A stretch of 64,000 nucleotides of DNA, taken from the NCBI RefSeq assembly GCF_030813595.1, contig NZ_JAUSUH010000003.1, positions 522,347 to 586,346 on the forward strand. Reading direction: 5' to 3'. Of this stretch, positions 54,237 to 63,565 are shown in pieces. The DNA comes from Ancylobacter vacuolatus. Its GTDB lineage: Bacteria; Pseudomonadota; Alphaproteobacteria; Rhizobiales; Xanthobacteraceae. Position 1 is the stretch's first letter, and the number at the start of each line of letters is the position of its first letter. The notes beneath the pieces are model-generated. The model saw only the letters and a program-made list of their open reading frames with translations. It did no database searches and was not told the origin of the DNA. The translations under genes and the position numbers were made by a program.

Positions 54237-55166
54237 ATGGCGAATGAGGACAAGGATTCGGTGCGGCGTAGCGCGCGCCCCCGCGGGAAGCCGGCGGCCG
54301 AGGCCCGCCCGCCCGGCGGCAGCCCCGCGCGCGCGCGCAAGGGATCGGAAAAATCGGCCACGTCCGGCAGGTCCACGGCCGGCAATTCCCAGGCCGGCAA
54401 AAACACGGCCGCAAAGCCAAAGGCCAGCCCTGCCCTGGCGGTGCTGGAGGCGCAGGCCGTCACCCGCCCCGCCCGCCGGCGCGCGGTGGCCAATGCCGCC
54501 GCCGCCGCCCTGGGCGGAGCCTTTCGGCCGTGGAGCCCTGAGGAGATCGCCACCGCCTTCTCCCGCTTCGAGGCCGCCAACCCGCACCCGGAAGGCGAAC
54601 TCGACTATCACGACCCGTTCACCCTGCTGGTCGCGGTGGTGCTCTCGGCGCAGGCGACCGATGTCGGCGTCAACAAGGCGACGCGCGGCCTGTTCAAGGC
54701 CGCCCCGACCCCGCAGGCGATGGTGGCGCTGGGCGAGGAAGGCGTGGCGCAGCACATCCGCACCCTCGGCCTCTATCGCGGCAAGGCGAAGAATGTGGTG
54801 GAACTCTCCCGCCGCCTGATCGCGGAGCATGGCGGGCAGGTGCCGCCCGACCGGGCGGCGCTGGAGACCCTGCCCGGCGTCGGCCGCAAGACCGCCAATG
54901 TCGTGCTCAACATCGCTTTCGGCCTGCCGACCATCGCCGTCGACACCCATCTGTTCCGCATCGCCAACCGCACCGGGCTGGCGCCGGGCAAGACGCCGCT
55001 GGAGGTGGAGCTGGGGCTGGAGCGGACGATTCCCGAGCGCTTCCTGCTGCACGCCCATCACTGGCTGATCCTTCATGGGCGCTATGTCTGCAAGGCGCTG
55101 AAGCCCGACTGCCCGCGCTGCCTGATCGCCGATCTCTGCCGCTGGCCGGAAAAGACCCCGGCCTGA
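54237..55166 (+). CDS. nth: Endonuclease III
   Basis: A 309-residue DNA glycosylase/AP lyase that removes oxidised pyrimidines. A basic, Ala/Pro/Ser-rich N-terminal extension of about 85 residues precedes the catalytic core. The helix-hairpin-helix with catalytic Lys is LPGVGRKTANVVLNIAFG, the catalytic Asp is in AVDTHLFRIANR, and the [4Fe-4S] cluster Cys pattern C-x6-C-x2-C-x5-C is complete (CKALKPDCPRCLIADLC). ATG 54237 is chosen; ATG 54213 is in frame. The extension may be a DNA-binding tail. Confidence 0.95.
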   Translation: MANEDKDSVRRSARPRGKPAAEARPPGGSPARARKGSEKSATSGRSTAGNSQAGKNTAAKPKASPALAVLEAQAVTRPARRRAVANAAAAALGGAFRPWSPEEIATAFSRFEAANPHPEGELDYHDPFTLLVAVVLSAQATDVGVNKATRGLFKAAPTPQAMVALGEEGVAQHIRTLGLYRGKAKNVVELSRRLIAEHGGQVPPDRAALETLPGVGRKTANVVLNIAFGLPTIAVDTHLFRIANRTGLAPGKTPLEVELGLERTIPERFLLHAHHWLILHGRYVCKALKPDCPRCLIADLCRWPEKTPA

Positions 55167-55169
55167 GAT

Positions 55170-55832
55170 TCACCCCGCCCGCGACAGCCGCTTGTGCAGC
55201 CGCACCATGAAGATGGTGGCGAAGACCGGGGTGATGAGGTTGAGGATCGGCACCGACACCACCAGCGCGATGACCAGCCCGCCGAGAAAGACGGCGACGC
55301 CATGGTGCCGGCGCAGCAGCGCCACCTCATCCTCGCCGCGGTAGCGCATGGCCGCCAGCTGGAAATATTCGCGCCCGAGCAGATAGCCATTGGCGACATA
55401 GAACACGACGAGGTTCACCCCCGGCACCAGCAGCAGCAGCAGCGCCACCAGGTTCACCGCCAGCATCACGCCGAAGAATTTCAGCGTCAGCACCAGCGAG
55501 CGGCCGATCGGCAGCGCCTGGCCTTCCGGCTCCAGGGGGAAATCGGTGCGCTCCACCTGCGCGGCGACATCGTCGAGGAAAAGCCCCGCCACCAGGGAGG
55601 TCACCGGCGGCACCAGGAAGATCGCGCCGATGAAGATGCCGAAGGCGGCGAGGATATCGACCGTGATCTCGGCCCAGCGCAGATCCAGCGTCACGAAATA
55701 GGTCAGCGCGTAATGCGCGCCAATGCCCAGCGCGACCAGAAGACCGATGGCGAGGCCGACCGAACGCAGCAGCACCCGGCGATAGGCCGGCGAAAAGGTC
55801 TGGGCGAAAGCCGTGATCGCGTCCCGCAGCAT
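55170..55832 (-). CDS. EI24/CysZ-like membrane protein
   Basis: A 220-residue polytopic protein of the EI24 domain family, which includes CysZ sulfate transporters. Hydrophobic segments: LLRSVGLAIGLLVALGIGA, ILAAFGIFIGAIFLVPPV, FFGVMLAVNLVALLLLLVPG and FLGGLVIALVVSVPIL. The NGYLLGREYFQLAAMRY stretch is the family core. GGGGGAA lies 6 bases before ATG 55832. Convergent with nth, 3 bases apart. Sulfate transport is only one possible role. Confidence 0.85.
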   Translation of the reverse strand: MLRDAITAFAQTFSPAYRRVLLRSVGLAIGLLVALGIGAHYALTYFVTLDLRWAEITVDILAAFGIFIGAIFLVPPVTSLVAGLFLDDVAAQVERTDFPLEPEGQALPIGRSLVLTLKFFGVMLAVNLVALLLLLVPGVNLVVFYVANGYLLGREYFQLAAMRYRGEDEVALLRRHHGVAVFLGGLVIALVVSVPILNLITPVFATIFMVRLHKRLSRAG

Positions 55833-56127
55833 GAAAATTCCCCCTGACAACCGCCCCTAATTAGGGCGCCCGCCCCCATCTCTCAAGGCAATGACGCAAG
55901 GCGGGCCGCAGGCGCGGGCAATCAACACCCTTGCTTTTCTGAACCGGCCGCTGAGTCCCGATTCGTTCTCCCCTGAACAAAACATGATTCATGCCAATCG
56001 CTTAGCCGGCATCTCCGCGTTCGGGCCGATGGCGGCGGCGACGCGCCTTCAAAGCGCCTTCGCCCCGCCTTCGCCCCTCGCGCCGGGCATGCTAGCCTGT
56101 ATGTCTCACCGCTTGAGTGCTTGCCGC

Positions 56128-57489
56128 ATGACCCGACCGCGCCTTCCCGGCACGCTGAACCGCCGCCATTTCCTCGCCGCCGCTTCCGCCGCGCTGCTGC
56201 CCGCGCCGGCCCTCGCCCAGACGGGCGCGAGCGATGTCGACATCGTCATCATCGGCGGCGGTGCCGCCGGCATCGGGGCGGCGCGGCGCATCGCCGAGGC
56301 CAAGCGCTCCTATGTGCTGCTGGAGGCCTCGCCGAAACTGGGCGGCCGCGCCCGCACCGAGGAGGCCTTCGGCCTGAGGGTCGATCTCGGCGCGGGTGGT
56401 TTCGCCCGCAGCGAGGGCACGCTCGCCACCAGCGCGCAGGGCGCGGGGCTGGAGCTGATCACCCTGCCCTCCGGGCGCCGGCTGTTCGCCGAGGGTCGCG
56501 AGGTGCGCGAGAGCGCTTATGACGCCTTCGCCGCCGCGCTGGGCACGGCGCGGCGCGACATGCTGGTGGCGGTCGAAGGCGGCAAGGATGTCGCCGCCAG
56601 CCTCGCCCTCACCGGGGCCGGCCCGGCAGCCGCGACTCCCTGGGCCGCCACGGTGGCACAGCTCCTCGGCCCGCTCGGCTGCGGGCGCGCGCTCGCCACC
56701 CTCTCGGCGCTCGATCTGGCCAGCCGCGACGCTCCGCCTGATGACACGACCAGCCCGGCCGGGATAGGCACGCTGATGGAAGGGCTCGGCGCCTGGCTCA
56801 ATGTGCAGAAGGACGCGCCGGTGACGCTCGTCACCAATGCCGGTCGCTTCCACACGGTCACGCTGCGCGGCCAGCGCACGCCGATCCGCGCCCGCGCCAT
56901 CGTGCTCGCCGTGCCGGCGCCGGTGCTGGCAGCCGGGGTGATCCGCTTCAATCCGGGGCTGCCGCCGCGCCTGGTGGCGGCGCTGCGGGCGATCCCCGCC
57001 GGTCATCTGGAGCAGGTGGCGTTCCTGCTGCCCGGCAATCCGCTGGCGCTCCAGCCCAATGAAGCCGTGCTGACCAAGGCCGGCACCGCCCCACCCGCTT
57101 TGCTGCGCGGCCGGATCAATGGCAGCGACCTGCACGTGCTCACCTTTGGCGACGCCCCCGCCCGCACCATTGCCGAAAAGGGCGCGGCGGCGGCGCTGCC
57201 GCTGGCGCGCGACTGGCTGCGGGCGAGCTTCCCCACAGCGGATGCGACGATTTCCGACGTGGTGTCCTCGAAATGGGGGCAGGACCCGCTGATCCGGGGC
57301 GCGCTCAGTGCCGCGCTGCCGGGCCAGGGGGCGCAGCGGCGCGTGTTTGCCGACACGGTGCAGAACCGGATTTTCCTCGCCGGCGACTATGTGCCGGTGA
57401 GCGGCTGGGGCACGCTGGGCGGCGCCTTCGCTTCCGGCGAGGCCGCCGCCACAAGGGCGCTGCGCCTGTTCGGCGACGGGCCGGCCTGA
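56128..57489 (+). CDS. Tat-exported FAD-dependent amine oxidase-like protein
   Basis: A 453-residue flavin amine oxidase family protein. A twin-arginine leader (NRRHFLAAASAALLPAPALA) suggests folding with FAD before export. The FAD-binding motif is VIIGGGAAGIGAARR with the Arg-rich KLGGRARTEEAFGLRVDLGA block, and the C-terminal FAD contact is NRIFLAGDYVPVSGWGTLGG. The substrate-binding middle is short compared with monoamine oxidases. ATG 56128 is chosen for the leader; ATG 56101 is in frame. It could oxidise an amine in the periplasm; the substrate is unknown. Confidence 0.82.
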   Translation: MTRPRLPGTLNRRHFLAAASAALLPAPALAQTGASDVDIVIIGGGAAGIGAARRIAEAKRSYVLLEASPKLGGRARTEEAFGLRVDLGAGGFARSEGTLATSAQGAGLELITLPSGRRLFAEGREVRESAYDAFAAALGTARRDMLVAVEGGKDVAASLALTGAGPAAATPWAATVAQLLGPLGCGRALATLSALDLASRDAPPDDTTSPAGIGTLMEGLGAWLNVQKDAPVTLVTNAGRFHTVTLRGQRTPIRARAIVLAVPAPVLAAGVIRFNPGLPPRLVAALRAIPAGHLEQVAFLLPGNPLALQPNEAVLTKAGTAPPALLRGRINGSDLHVLTFGDAPARTIAEKGAAAALPLARDWLRASFPTADATISDVVSSKWGQDPLIRGALSAALPGQGAQRRVFADTVQNRIFLAGDYVPVSGWGTLGGAFASGEAAATRALRLFGDGPA

Positions 57490-57529
57490 CGCGCACCAGG
57501 CCGCACAAACACTAAATACCCGAAAACCA

Positions 57530-57680
57530 TCGAATATAGTTCCAGAATTTTAGCCTTATTTTGTGATTTCGTTATGATATAAATAAATATTGTCGACGAT
57601 ATATTCTGCAACTAATTTCAAATTAGCGCAGTTGTTTCCCCGGACGATGCTGATGATTTCCTGACCGCATCTTTCCTTTT
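57530..57680. promoter_or_regulatory. AT-rich control region upstream of the Gly-rich protein
   Basis: A sharply AT-rich block with two palindromes: CTAATTT-C-AAATTAG (57612-57626, perfect) and ATATTGTCGACGATAT (57587-57602, 14 of 16). Probably the promoter/operator region of the Gly/Ser repeat gene. No coding sequence is seen. Confidence 0.6.
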
Positions 57681-57689
57681 GGGCAGAAC

Positions 57690-58217
57690 GTGCTGAATAA
57701 TTATCCGAATTTTCTTCGAATTGATGCGCGCATGATCGGTATCGGCATGCTCACCGCGTGCCTTCTGGCGGCGGCTCCGGCCTATGCGACGGGCGGCGGC
57801 TCCAGTGGTGGCGGCTCCGATGGTGGCGGCTCCGGTGGCGGCGGCCCCGGTGGCGGCGACTCCGGTGGCGGCGACTCCGGTGGCGGCGACTCCGGTGGCG
57901 GCGGCTCCGGTGGCGGCGGCTCCGGTGGCGGCGGCTCCGGTGGCGGCGATAATGGCTCCCCGGGCGGCGGTGGAACGCCGGGTGGCGGTGACACGCCGGG
58001 CACCGAAACTCCTGGTACCGAAACCCCTGGCGCCGAAACCCCTGGCGCCGAAACGCCGGGTGGCGGCTCCCCCGGCAGCGGCGCGACGGGCACGCCGGGC
58101 GGCTCCTCATCCAAGACGGATGGCCGGCAGAAGGGCGAACAGTGCGCCGAGGTTATGGCCCGCCCAGGCAGCTTCGATGCCACCGTGGTCAAATTCTGCC
58201 GCGATCGGCTCAGCTGA
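57690..58217 (+). CDS. Secreted Gly/Ser repeat protein
   Basis: A 175-residue protein with a Sec leader (IGIGMLTACLLAAAPAYA) followed by a long run of SGGGG-type pentapeptides (about residues 34-90) and a second repeat zone of T-E-T-P-G units (about 104-125). The C-terminus (about 140-175, GEQCAEVMARPGSFDATVVK then FCRDRLS) has two cysteines and may be a small folded domain or anchor. The start is GTG 57690, or ATG 57732 with a leader at the N-terminus. Flexible exported linker-like protein; function unknown. Confidence 0.75.
   Translation: MLNNYPNFLRIDARMIGIGMLTACLLAAAPAYATGGGSSGGGSDGGGSGGGGPGGGDSGGGDSGGGDSGGGGSGGGGSGGGGSGGGDNGSPGGGGTPGGGDTPGTETPGTETPGAETPGAETPGGGSPGSGATGTPGGSSSKTDGRQKGEQCAEVMARPGSFDATVVKFCRDRLS
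57793..57952 (+). repeat. 15-bp tandem repeat coding (SGGGG)n
   Basis: The unit GGTGGCGGCGACTCC or GGTGGCGGCGGCTCC repeats about ten times, with single-base differences that mostly change Gly to Asp. A second zone of 15-base T-E-T-P-G/A-E-T-P-G codes follows at about 58000-58060. Length variation by slippage keeps the frame. Confidence 0.85.
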
Positions 58218-58297
58218 CGCGCCCATCCTCGCGAAGTCAGCCAGCTAATCCGCTGCTGGGGCCGCGAGAGAAACGGGGGCTCGATTCACCCCCGGAC

Positions 58298-58378
58298 ATG
58301 GCCGGGCCTTGCCCGGCCATCCACGACTGGCCGTTCTGTATCGACAAACTCCGTGGATCCCCCGGTTACGTCCGGGGA
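58298..58378. repeat. REP-like palindromic repeat, copy 4
   Basis: CATGGCCGGGCCTTGCCCGG at 58298 and a second arm CCGTGGATCCCCCGGTTACG at 58351 form two hairpins. Same family as the copies at 34256, 43518, 44328 and 62507. Lies between the convergent Gly/Ser repeat gene and pheT. Confidence 0.8.
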
Positions 58379-58391
58379 GAACCCCAGAGCC

Positions 58392-60809
58392 TCATCCGCG
58401 CAGGGTGGCGCCGGTCTTCTTCGTCACTTCGGCGACGATCCTGGCCGCAACCGCGTCGATCTCGGCATCGGTCAGCGTCTTCTCGCGCGGCTGCAGCGTC
58501 ACCGAGAGCGCCACCGACTTCTTGTCGGCCTCGACCCCCGGCCCTTCATAGAGGTCGAACACGCCGACGCCGGTGATCAGCTTGCGGTCGACGCCGGCCG
58601 CCGCCTTCACCATGTCGCCGGCCGCGAAGCCCCGCGCCACCACGAAGGCGAAGTCGCGCTCCACCGGCTGGAAGGGGATGAGCTCCAGCAGCGGCTTGAC
58701 CCGCGTCGCCTTGGCCTTGGGCTCGGGAATGCGGTCGAGCAGGATCTCGAAGCCGACCAGCGGCGACTTGCCGTCCCCGGCCGCATCCAGCGCCTCCAGC
58801 ACCGAGGGGTGCAGTTCGCCGAAATGGCCGATCACGTTCGGACCGAGCCGGAACGTGCCGGAGCGGCCAGGGTGGAACCAGGCCGGGGCGTCGGTCGAGA
58901 TCTGCAGATTGGCCACCGGCGCGCCGCAGGCGGCGAGCAGCGCGAGCGCATCCGCCTTGGCGTCGAACGCATCGACCGCCGCCGCCTTGCCCGACCAGTG
59001 GCGGCCGGCGCCCGTGGGCTTGGCGCTCGCGCGCCGCAGCCCGGTGGCGGCGATGAACTGGTCCTGCGGCCGGTCGCCCTTGAACACCTGTCCCAGCTCG
59101 AACAGCGCCACGTCGCCAAAGCCGCGATCGGCATTGGCCTGCGCGGCACGGACAAGCCCGGGCAGCAGGCTTGGGCGCATGTCGGAGAGATCGGCGGCGA
59201 TCGGGTTGGCCAGCGCCAACGCCGGCTGGCCGCCGCCGAACGCTTCCGCCTGCGCCTTCGGCACGAAGGACCAGGTGACGGCCTCCACCAGCCCACGCGC
59301 CGCCAGCGCCCGCTTGCCCTTGCGGGTGCGCAGCTGCAGCGTGGTCAGCACCGGCTTGCGGGCGGTCTCGTCGCGCGGGAAGGGCGTGGACGGCACGCGG
59401 TCGAGGCCGGCGATGCGGATCACCTCCTCCACCAGATCGGCCTTGCCCTCGATGTCGCCGCGCCAGCTGGGGGGCGTCACCTCTACCGTGCCGGCCACAC
59501 CCTGGACTGAAAAGCCGAGCCGGCGCAGGATCGCCACCTGTTCGTCCTCTTCCGCCACCAGCCCGGTCAGCTTTTCGGTCAGGGCGAGCGGAAACGCGAT
59601 CACCCGCGTGGTGTCCGGGATCGCGCCGGCCAGCACCACCTCGGAGGGCTCGCCGCCGCACAGATCGAGAATCAGCTTTGTCGCCAGCTCGAGCCCCGGC
59701 AGTGTGAAGGCCGGGTCGATGCCGCGCTCGAAGCGGAAACGCGCATCGGAGTTCAGCCCCAGCTTGCGGCCGGTCTGGGCGATGTTGATCGGCTCCCACA
59801 GGGCGGATTCGACCAGCACGTCGACGGTCGCCTCGTCGCAGCCGGATTCCTCGCCGCCCATCACGCCGGCGAGCGATTCCACCGCCCTGTCATCGGCGAT
59901 CACGCACATGGTCTCATCAAGCGCATAGGTCTTGCCGTCGAGCGCCAGCAGGCTCTCGCCCGCCTTGGCGCGCCGCACGACAAGGTTGCCCTGCACCTTG
60001 GCGGCGTCGAACACATGCAGCGGGCGGTTCTGGTCGAGGGTCAGAAGGTTGGTGATGTCCACCAGCGCGTTGATCGGGCGCAGCCCGACGGCGCGCAGCT
60101 TGGCCTGCAGCCAGTCCGGCGAGGGGCCGTTCTTCACCCCGCGCACCAGCCGCAGCGCGAAGGCCGGGCACGGTGCGTCCGCGGTGATAGTGACGGAAAC
60201 CGGGCACGGGAAGACGCCCGGCACCGGGGCGATCTCGTCCTCGACCAGCGTGCCGAGGCCGGCGGCGGCGAGATCGCGGGCGATGCCGTGCACACCGAGC
60301 GCGTCGGCACGGTTCGGCGTCACCGCGATTTCGATCACCGGGTCGTCAAGGCCGATCCAGTCGACGTAAGTAGCGCCGAGGGGGGCGTCCTCAGGCAGGT
60401 CGATGATGCCGTCATGGTCTTCCGAGAGCTGCAGCTCGGCGGCCGAGCACAGCATGCCCCGGCTCTCGACACCGCGAATCGTGCCGATGCCGAGCGTCAT
60501 GTCCTTGCCGGGAATATAGGTGCCGGGCGGGGAGAACACGCTCTTCATGCCGGTGCGCGCGTTCGGCGCGCCGCACACCACCTGCACCGGCTCACCGGCG
60601 CCAGTGTCGACCATGCACACGCGCAGCTTGTCGGCATTGGGGTGCTGAACGGCGGAAACGACATAGGCGATGGTGAAGCCGCGCAGCTTGGCCGCCTTAT
60701 CCTCGACGCCTTCGACTTCCAGCCCGATGCGGTTGAGCGCGCCGGTCACGTCGTCGAGCGAATAGTCGCCGGAAAGGTGCTCGCGCAGCCAGGAGAGGGT
60801 GAATTTCAT
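58392..60809 (-). CDS. pheT: Phenylalanine--tRNA ligase beta subunit
   Basis: The full-length 805-residue beta chain of PheRS. It begins [20 protein letters not shown], has the N-terminal EMAP-II/tRNA-binding domain (about 40-150), the B3/B4 editing domain ([20 protein letters not shown] then [10 protein letters not shown]), B5 and the catalytic-like core, and a C-terminal FDX-ACB anticodon-binding domain ([20 protein letters not shown]). ATG 60809. Separated from pheS by an inserted small gene; a REP-like repeat follows. Confidence 0.97.
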   Translation of the reverse strand: MKFTLSWLREHLSGDYSLDDVTGALNRIGLEVEGVEDKAAKLRGFTIAYVVSAVQHPNADKLRVCMVDTGAGEPVQVVCGAPNARTGMKSVFSPPGTYIPGKDMTLGIGTIRGVESRGMLCSAAELQLSEDHDGIIDLPEDAPLGATYVDWIGLDDPVIEIAVTPNRADALGVHGIARDLAAAGLGTLVEDEIAPVPGVFPCPVSVTITADAPCPAFALRLVRGVKNGPSPDWLQAKLRAVGLRPINALVDITNLLTLDQNRPLHVFDAAKVQGNLVVRRAKAGESLLALDGKTYALDETMCVIADDRAVESLAGVMGGEESGCDEATVDVLVESALWEPINIAQTGRKLGLNSDARFRFERGIDPAFTLPGLELATKLILDLCGGEPSEVVLAGAIPDTTRVIAFPLALTEKLTGLVAEEDEQVAILRRLGFSVQGVAGTVEVTPPSWRGDIEGKADLVEEVIRIAGLDRVPSTPFPRDETARKPVLTTLQLRTRKGKRALAARGLVEAVTWSFVPKAQAEAFGGGQPALALANPIAADLSDMRPSLLPGLVRAAQANADRGFGDVALFELGQVFKGDRPQDQFIAATGLRRASAKPTGAGRHWSGKAAAVDAFDAKADALALLAACGAPVANLQISTDAPAWFHPGRSGTFRLGPNVIGHFGELHPSVLEALDAAGDGKSPLVGFEILLDRIPEPKAKATRVKPLLELIPFQPVERDFAFVVARGFAAGDMVKAAAGVDRKLITGVGVFDLYEGPGVEADKKSVALSVTLQPREKTLTDAEIDAVAARIVAEVTKKTGATLRG

Positions 60810-60834
60810 GGGAGTGCCCTACCGTTCCGCTCGT

Positions 60835-61386
60835 TCATTTGCTCTGGGCGTGGCTGGCCCAGGTGTAGCCCTTCTCGCCCGTCCCGCCGCCGGGCCAGGC
60901 AAGGGCCACCTCGTCGGCGGCCACTAGAAACTCGAACCCGATATTCCGCTTCTTCGCCGTGTCGCCATCGCTCTTGCGATAATCGAGAATCTTGCCCTGG
61001 CGATAGGACCTGTCAGCGCGCGAGCTGTGCAGCGCCAGCTTGCCGCCCGCCTGCAGGCTCTTGATGACCTCGTCCTCGGGCACGACCCAGGAGCCGGTCC
61101 AGAAGAAGCCCTCGCCATCGGTGCTGACGCCGCGGTCGTTCTCGCAGACGAAATGGAACACCGAGACATAGTCCCGCGCGGCGCGCTTGCCGGGCGAGGA
61201 GGTCGACGACGAGGACGACGATGACGACGCCGGCTTCTTCACCGGGCCGCGCGTGGCGAGAACCTGCTCGCACAGCGCCGCCAGCTCGTCGGCGCCGCGC
61301 GCCTGCGCATTGGCGAGCAACTGCTTGAGCTGCGGCGTCTCCATCGCTTGAAGCCGCTCGGTCGACCAGACGGGTGCCTTGCTCAT
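60835..61386 (-). CDS. Poly-Ser protein lodged between pheS and pheT
   Basis: A 183-residue protein not recognised. The N-terminal third is helical and charged ([20 protein letters not shown]), a linker has ten serines in a run interrupted by one Thr (about residues 54-66), and the C-terminal part is a beta-rich domain with aromatic residues ([20 protein letters not shown] then [14 protein letters not shown] and [11 protein letters not shown]). Its ATG overlaps the pheS stop codon by four bases (ATGA) and 25 bases separate it from pheT, so it is in the same operon. Function unknown. Confidence 0.8.
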   Translation of the reverse strand: MSKAPVWSTERLQAMETPQLKQLLANAQARGADELAALCEQVLATRGPVKKPASSSSSSSSTSSPGKRAARDYVSVFHFVCENDRGVSTDGEGFFWTGSWVVPEDEVIKSLQAGGKLALHSSRADRSYRQGKILDYRKSDGDTAKKRNIGFEFLVAADEVALAWPGGGTGEKGYTWASHAQSK

Positions 61387-62483
61387 GAGCTCAGCCCTCC
61401 CGCCAGCGTCGGGAAGTCGAGCGGGCGGAAGCCGTAATGGGCGAGCCAGCGCACATCCGCCTCGAAGAAGGCGCGCAGATCCGGCATGCCGTATTTCAGC
61501 ATGGCGATGCGGTCGATGCCCATGCCCCAGGCGAAGCCCTGATACTCGTCGGGGTCCAGCCCGCAATTCCTCAGCACATTCGGGTGCACCATGCCGCAGC
61601 CGAGAATCTCCAGCCAGTCCGAGCCCTCGCCGAAGCGGATCTCGCCGGGACGCGAGCGGTCACACTGGATGTCGACCTCCATGGAGGGCTCGGTGAAGGG
61701 GAAGAAGGACGGGCGGAACCGCATCTTCACCTGGTCGACCTCGAAGAACGCCTTGCAGAATTCCTCAAGGATCCACTTCAAATGGCCAAGCGTCGCGCCC
61801 TTGTCGATGACGAGGCCCTCGACCTGGTGGAACATCGGCGTGTGGGTCTGGTCGCTGTCGGAGCGATAGGTGCGGCCGGGGCAGATGACGCGAATCGGCG
61901 GCTTGTTGGCGAGCATGGTCCGCACCTGCACCGGCGAGGTGTGGGTGCGCAGCACGAGGCGCGAGCCGTCCTCGCGGGTCGGCAGGTAGAAGGTGTCGTG
62001 CATCTCGCGCGCCGGGTGCCCCTCGGGGAAGTTCAGCGCGGTGAAATTGTGGAAGTCGTCCTCGATGTCGGGCCCTTCCGCCACCGCGAAACCCATATCG
62101 GCGAAGATGGCGGTGAGTTCGTCGATCACCTGGCTGATCGGGTGCAGCCGGCCCTGCTCCGCTGGCGTCTCGCGCACCGGCAGGGTGACGTCGACGCGCT
62201 CGGTCTCCAGCCGCTTGGCCAGCGCGGCGGCCTTGAGATCGGTGCGGCGGGCGCCCAGCGCCTCGTTGAGGCGATCGCGCAGGCCGTTGATCGCCGGGCC
62301 GGCGCTTTTGCGCTCGTCCGGGCTCATGCTCCCCAGGCTCTTCAGCAGCTCGGAAACCGAGCCCTTCTTGCCGAGCGCGGCGACGCGGATCGTCTCCAGC
62401 GCCGGCTCGTCGGCCGCCGCCGCAATGCCGGCGGTCAGCTCGCGCTCCAGCGCGTCGAGATCGGGAAGGGCGGCAACGGACAT
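61383..62483 (-). CDS. pheS: Phenylalanine--tRNA ligase alpha subunit
   Basis: The 366-residue catalytic alpha chain of PheRS. An N-terminal coiled coil ([20 protein letters not shown]) precedes the class II aaRS core with motif 2-like [20 protein letters not shown] then [20 protein letters not shown] and motif 3-like [18 protein letters not shown]. It aminoacylates tRNA-Phe together with PheT. ATG 62483. rplT lies upstream with a REP-like repeat and terminator between. Confidence 0.97.
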   Translation of the reverse strand: MSVAALPDLDALERELTAGIAAAADEPALETIRVAALGKKGSVSELLKSLGSMSPDERKSAGPAINGLRDRLNEALGARRTDLKAAALAKRLETERVDVTLPVRETPAEQGRLHPISQVIDELTAIFADMGFAVAEGPDIEDDFHNFTALNFPEGHPAREMHDTFYLPTREDGSRLVLRTHTSPVQVRTMLANKPPIRVICPGRTYRSDSDQTHTPMFHQVEGLVIDKGATLGHLKWILEEFCKAFFEVDQVKMRFRPSFFPFTEPSMEVDIQCDRSRPGEIRFGEGSDWLEILGCGMVHPNVLRNCGLDPDEYQGFAWGMGIDRIAMLKYGMPDLRAFFEADVRWLAHYGFRPLDFPTLAGGLSS

Positions 62484-62506
62484 TGTGGATCCTCGGTACT
62501 AAGCGA

Positions 62507-62593
62507 CGTCATCCCCGGGCTTGGCCCGGGGATCCACGCCTTGCGGACGCGGAAGGAAGGCGTGGATGGCCGGGCCAAGCCCGGCGATGACGG
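62507..62593. repeat. REP-like palindromic repeat, copy 5
   Basis: CGTCATCCCCGGGCTTGGCC at 62507 and CGTGGATGGCCGGGCCAAGC at 62561 ending GCGATGACGG at 62593: a near-mirror of the copy at 34256. Lies in the rplT-pheS gap. Confidence 0.85.
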
Positions 62594-62689
62594 CGTGAAG
62601 CGGGCAGTCAGGCGCGCTTATAGCCGGACGCGTTTGAGGCGCAAAGCCACCGCAGGCAAAAGCCGCGTGCGCAAAGCCGCACAAACGCG

Positions 62690-62719
62690 AAAAGCCCCAA
62701 CGCTCGCGCGCGGGGCTTC
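62690..62719 (-). terminator. Intrinsic terminator after rplT
   Basis: On the minus strand AGAAGCCCC (62719-62711 region) and GGGGCTTTT (62698-62690) pair around a GC-rich loop and end in a short T-run; 30 bases downstream of the rplT stop. Partial read-through to pheS is possible. Confidence 0.7.
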
Positions 62720-62748
62720 TCGATGTTGGTCTCGGCACTGCCGAAAGA

Positions 62749-63132
62749 TCAGGCGGCCTGCTTTTCCGTCGCAGCGCTTTCCAGCGCCGCCTTGGCCTGC
62801 TCGACCAGCGCCGCGAAGGCGGCGGGCTCGTGGATGGCGATATCCGAGAGCACCTTGCGGTCGACTTCGATCCCGGCCTTGCTGAGACCGTCGATAAACC
62901 GGCCATAGGTGAAGCCGAGCTCGCGGGTCGCAGCGTTGATGCGCTGGATCCAGAGCGCGCGGAAATTGCGCTTCTTAACCTTACGGTCGCGGTAGGCGTA
63001 TTGCTGCGCCTTCTCGACGGCCTGCTTGGCGATGCGGATGGTGTTCTTGCGGCGGCCATAATAGCCCTTCGCCGCCTTGAGCACCTTTTTGTGCTTGGCG
63101 TGAGAAGTTACGCCGCGCTTGACACGTGCCAT
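62749..63132 (-). CDS. rplT: 50S ribosomal protein L20
   Basis: A 127-residue ribosomal protein that binds 23S rRNA early in 50S assembly. [20 protein letters not shown] then [20 protein letters not shown] is diagnostic. It follows rpmI by 33 bases in the standard rpmI-rplT-pheS-pheT order. In many bacteria the operon is autoregulated by L20; no conserved leader is evident in the window. Confidence 0.97.
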   Translation of the reverse strand: MARVKRGVTSHAKHKKVLKAAKGYYGRRKNTIRIAKQAVEKAQQYAYRDRKVKKRNFRALWIQRINAATRELGFTYGRFIDGLSKAGIEVDRKVLSDIAIHEPAAFAALVEQAKAALESAATEKQAA

Positions 63133-63165
63133 GGGAATTTCTCCTGGGACTGGCTAAGGCTGGCG

Positions 63166-63366
63166 TCAGCCGTTGGGCAGAAAATACTTGCGAACGTTGA
63201 AGGCATCACGCTCGGACATGACCGTGGTGCCACGCTGGTCGCGGATCTGCTTGTTGGTGCGCTTGATCATGCCATGGCGCTTATTGGCCTGGGCCATGAT
63301 CACCTTGCCGGTTCCGGAGAGCTTGAAGCGCTTCTTCGCTCCGGACTTGGTCTTCATCTTGGGCAT
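63166..63366 (-). CDS. rpmI: 50S ribosomal protein L35
   Basis: A 66-residue basic ribosomal protein: [20 protein letters not shown] then [20 protein letters not shown] and a basic tail. Full length. ATG 63366. infC, the usual neighbour, is not in this window; the next gene to the right is an unrelated Gly-Pro repeat protein. Confidence 0.96.
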   Translation of the reverse strand: MPKMKTKSGAKKRFKLSGTGKVIMAQANKRHGMIKRTNKQIRDQRGTTVMSERDAFNVRKYFLPNG

Positions 63367-63565
63367 TTGGCTCGATCTCCACGGCCGGCGGCGCTCCCGC
63401 GAGGGGATGTCCCGGCCCAATCTAGTGTGAGCGTTCGAACCGCCACGGCAGCCCTTGTAGCCGGGCGGTTCTTGAAGGCCGCACCCTCTACAGGAGCGGC
63501 GCGATTATTTCAAGGGTGCGACAGCGACGCCCGGCCGTATTCACCGGGCATCGCGGCCCCTTGCG

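Noticed and set aside
57793..57952. 15-bp repeats considered as CRISPR or origin iterons
   Set aside because: They are contiguous, in frame and encode SGGGG; there are no spacers and no replication gene nearby.
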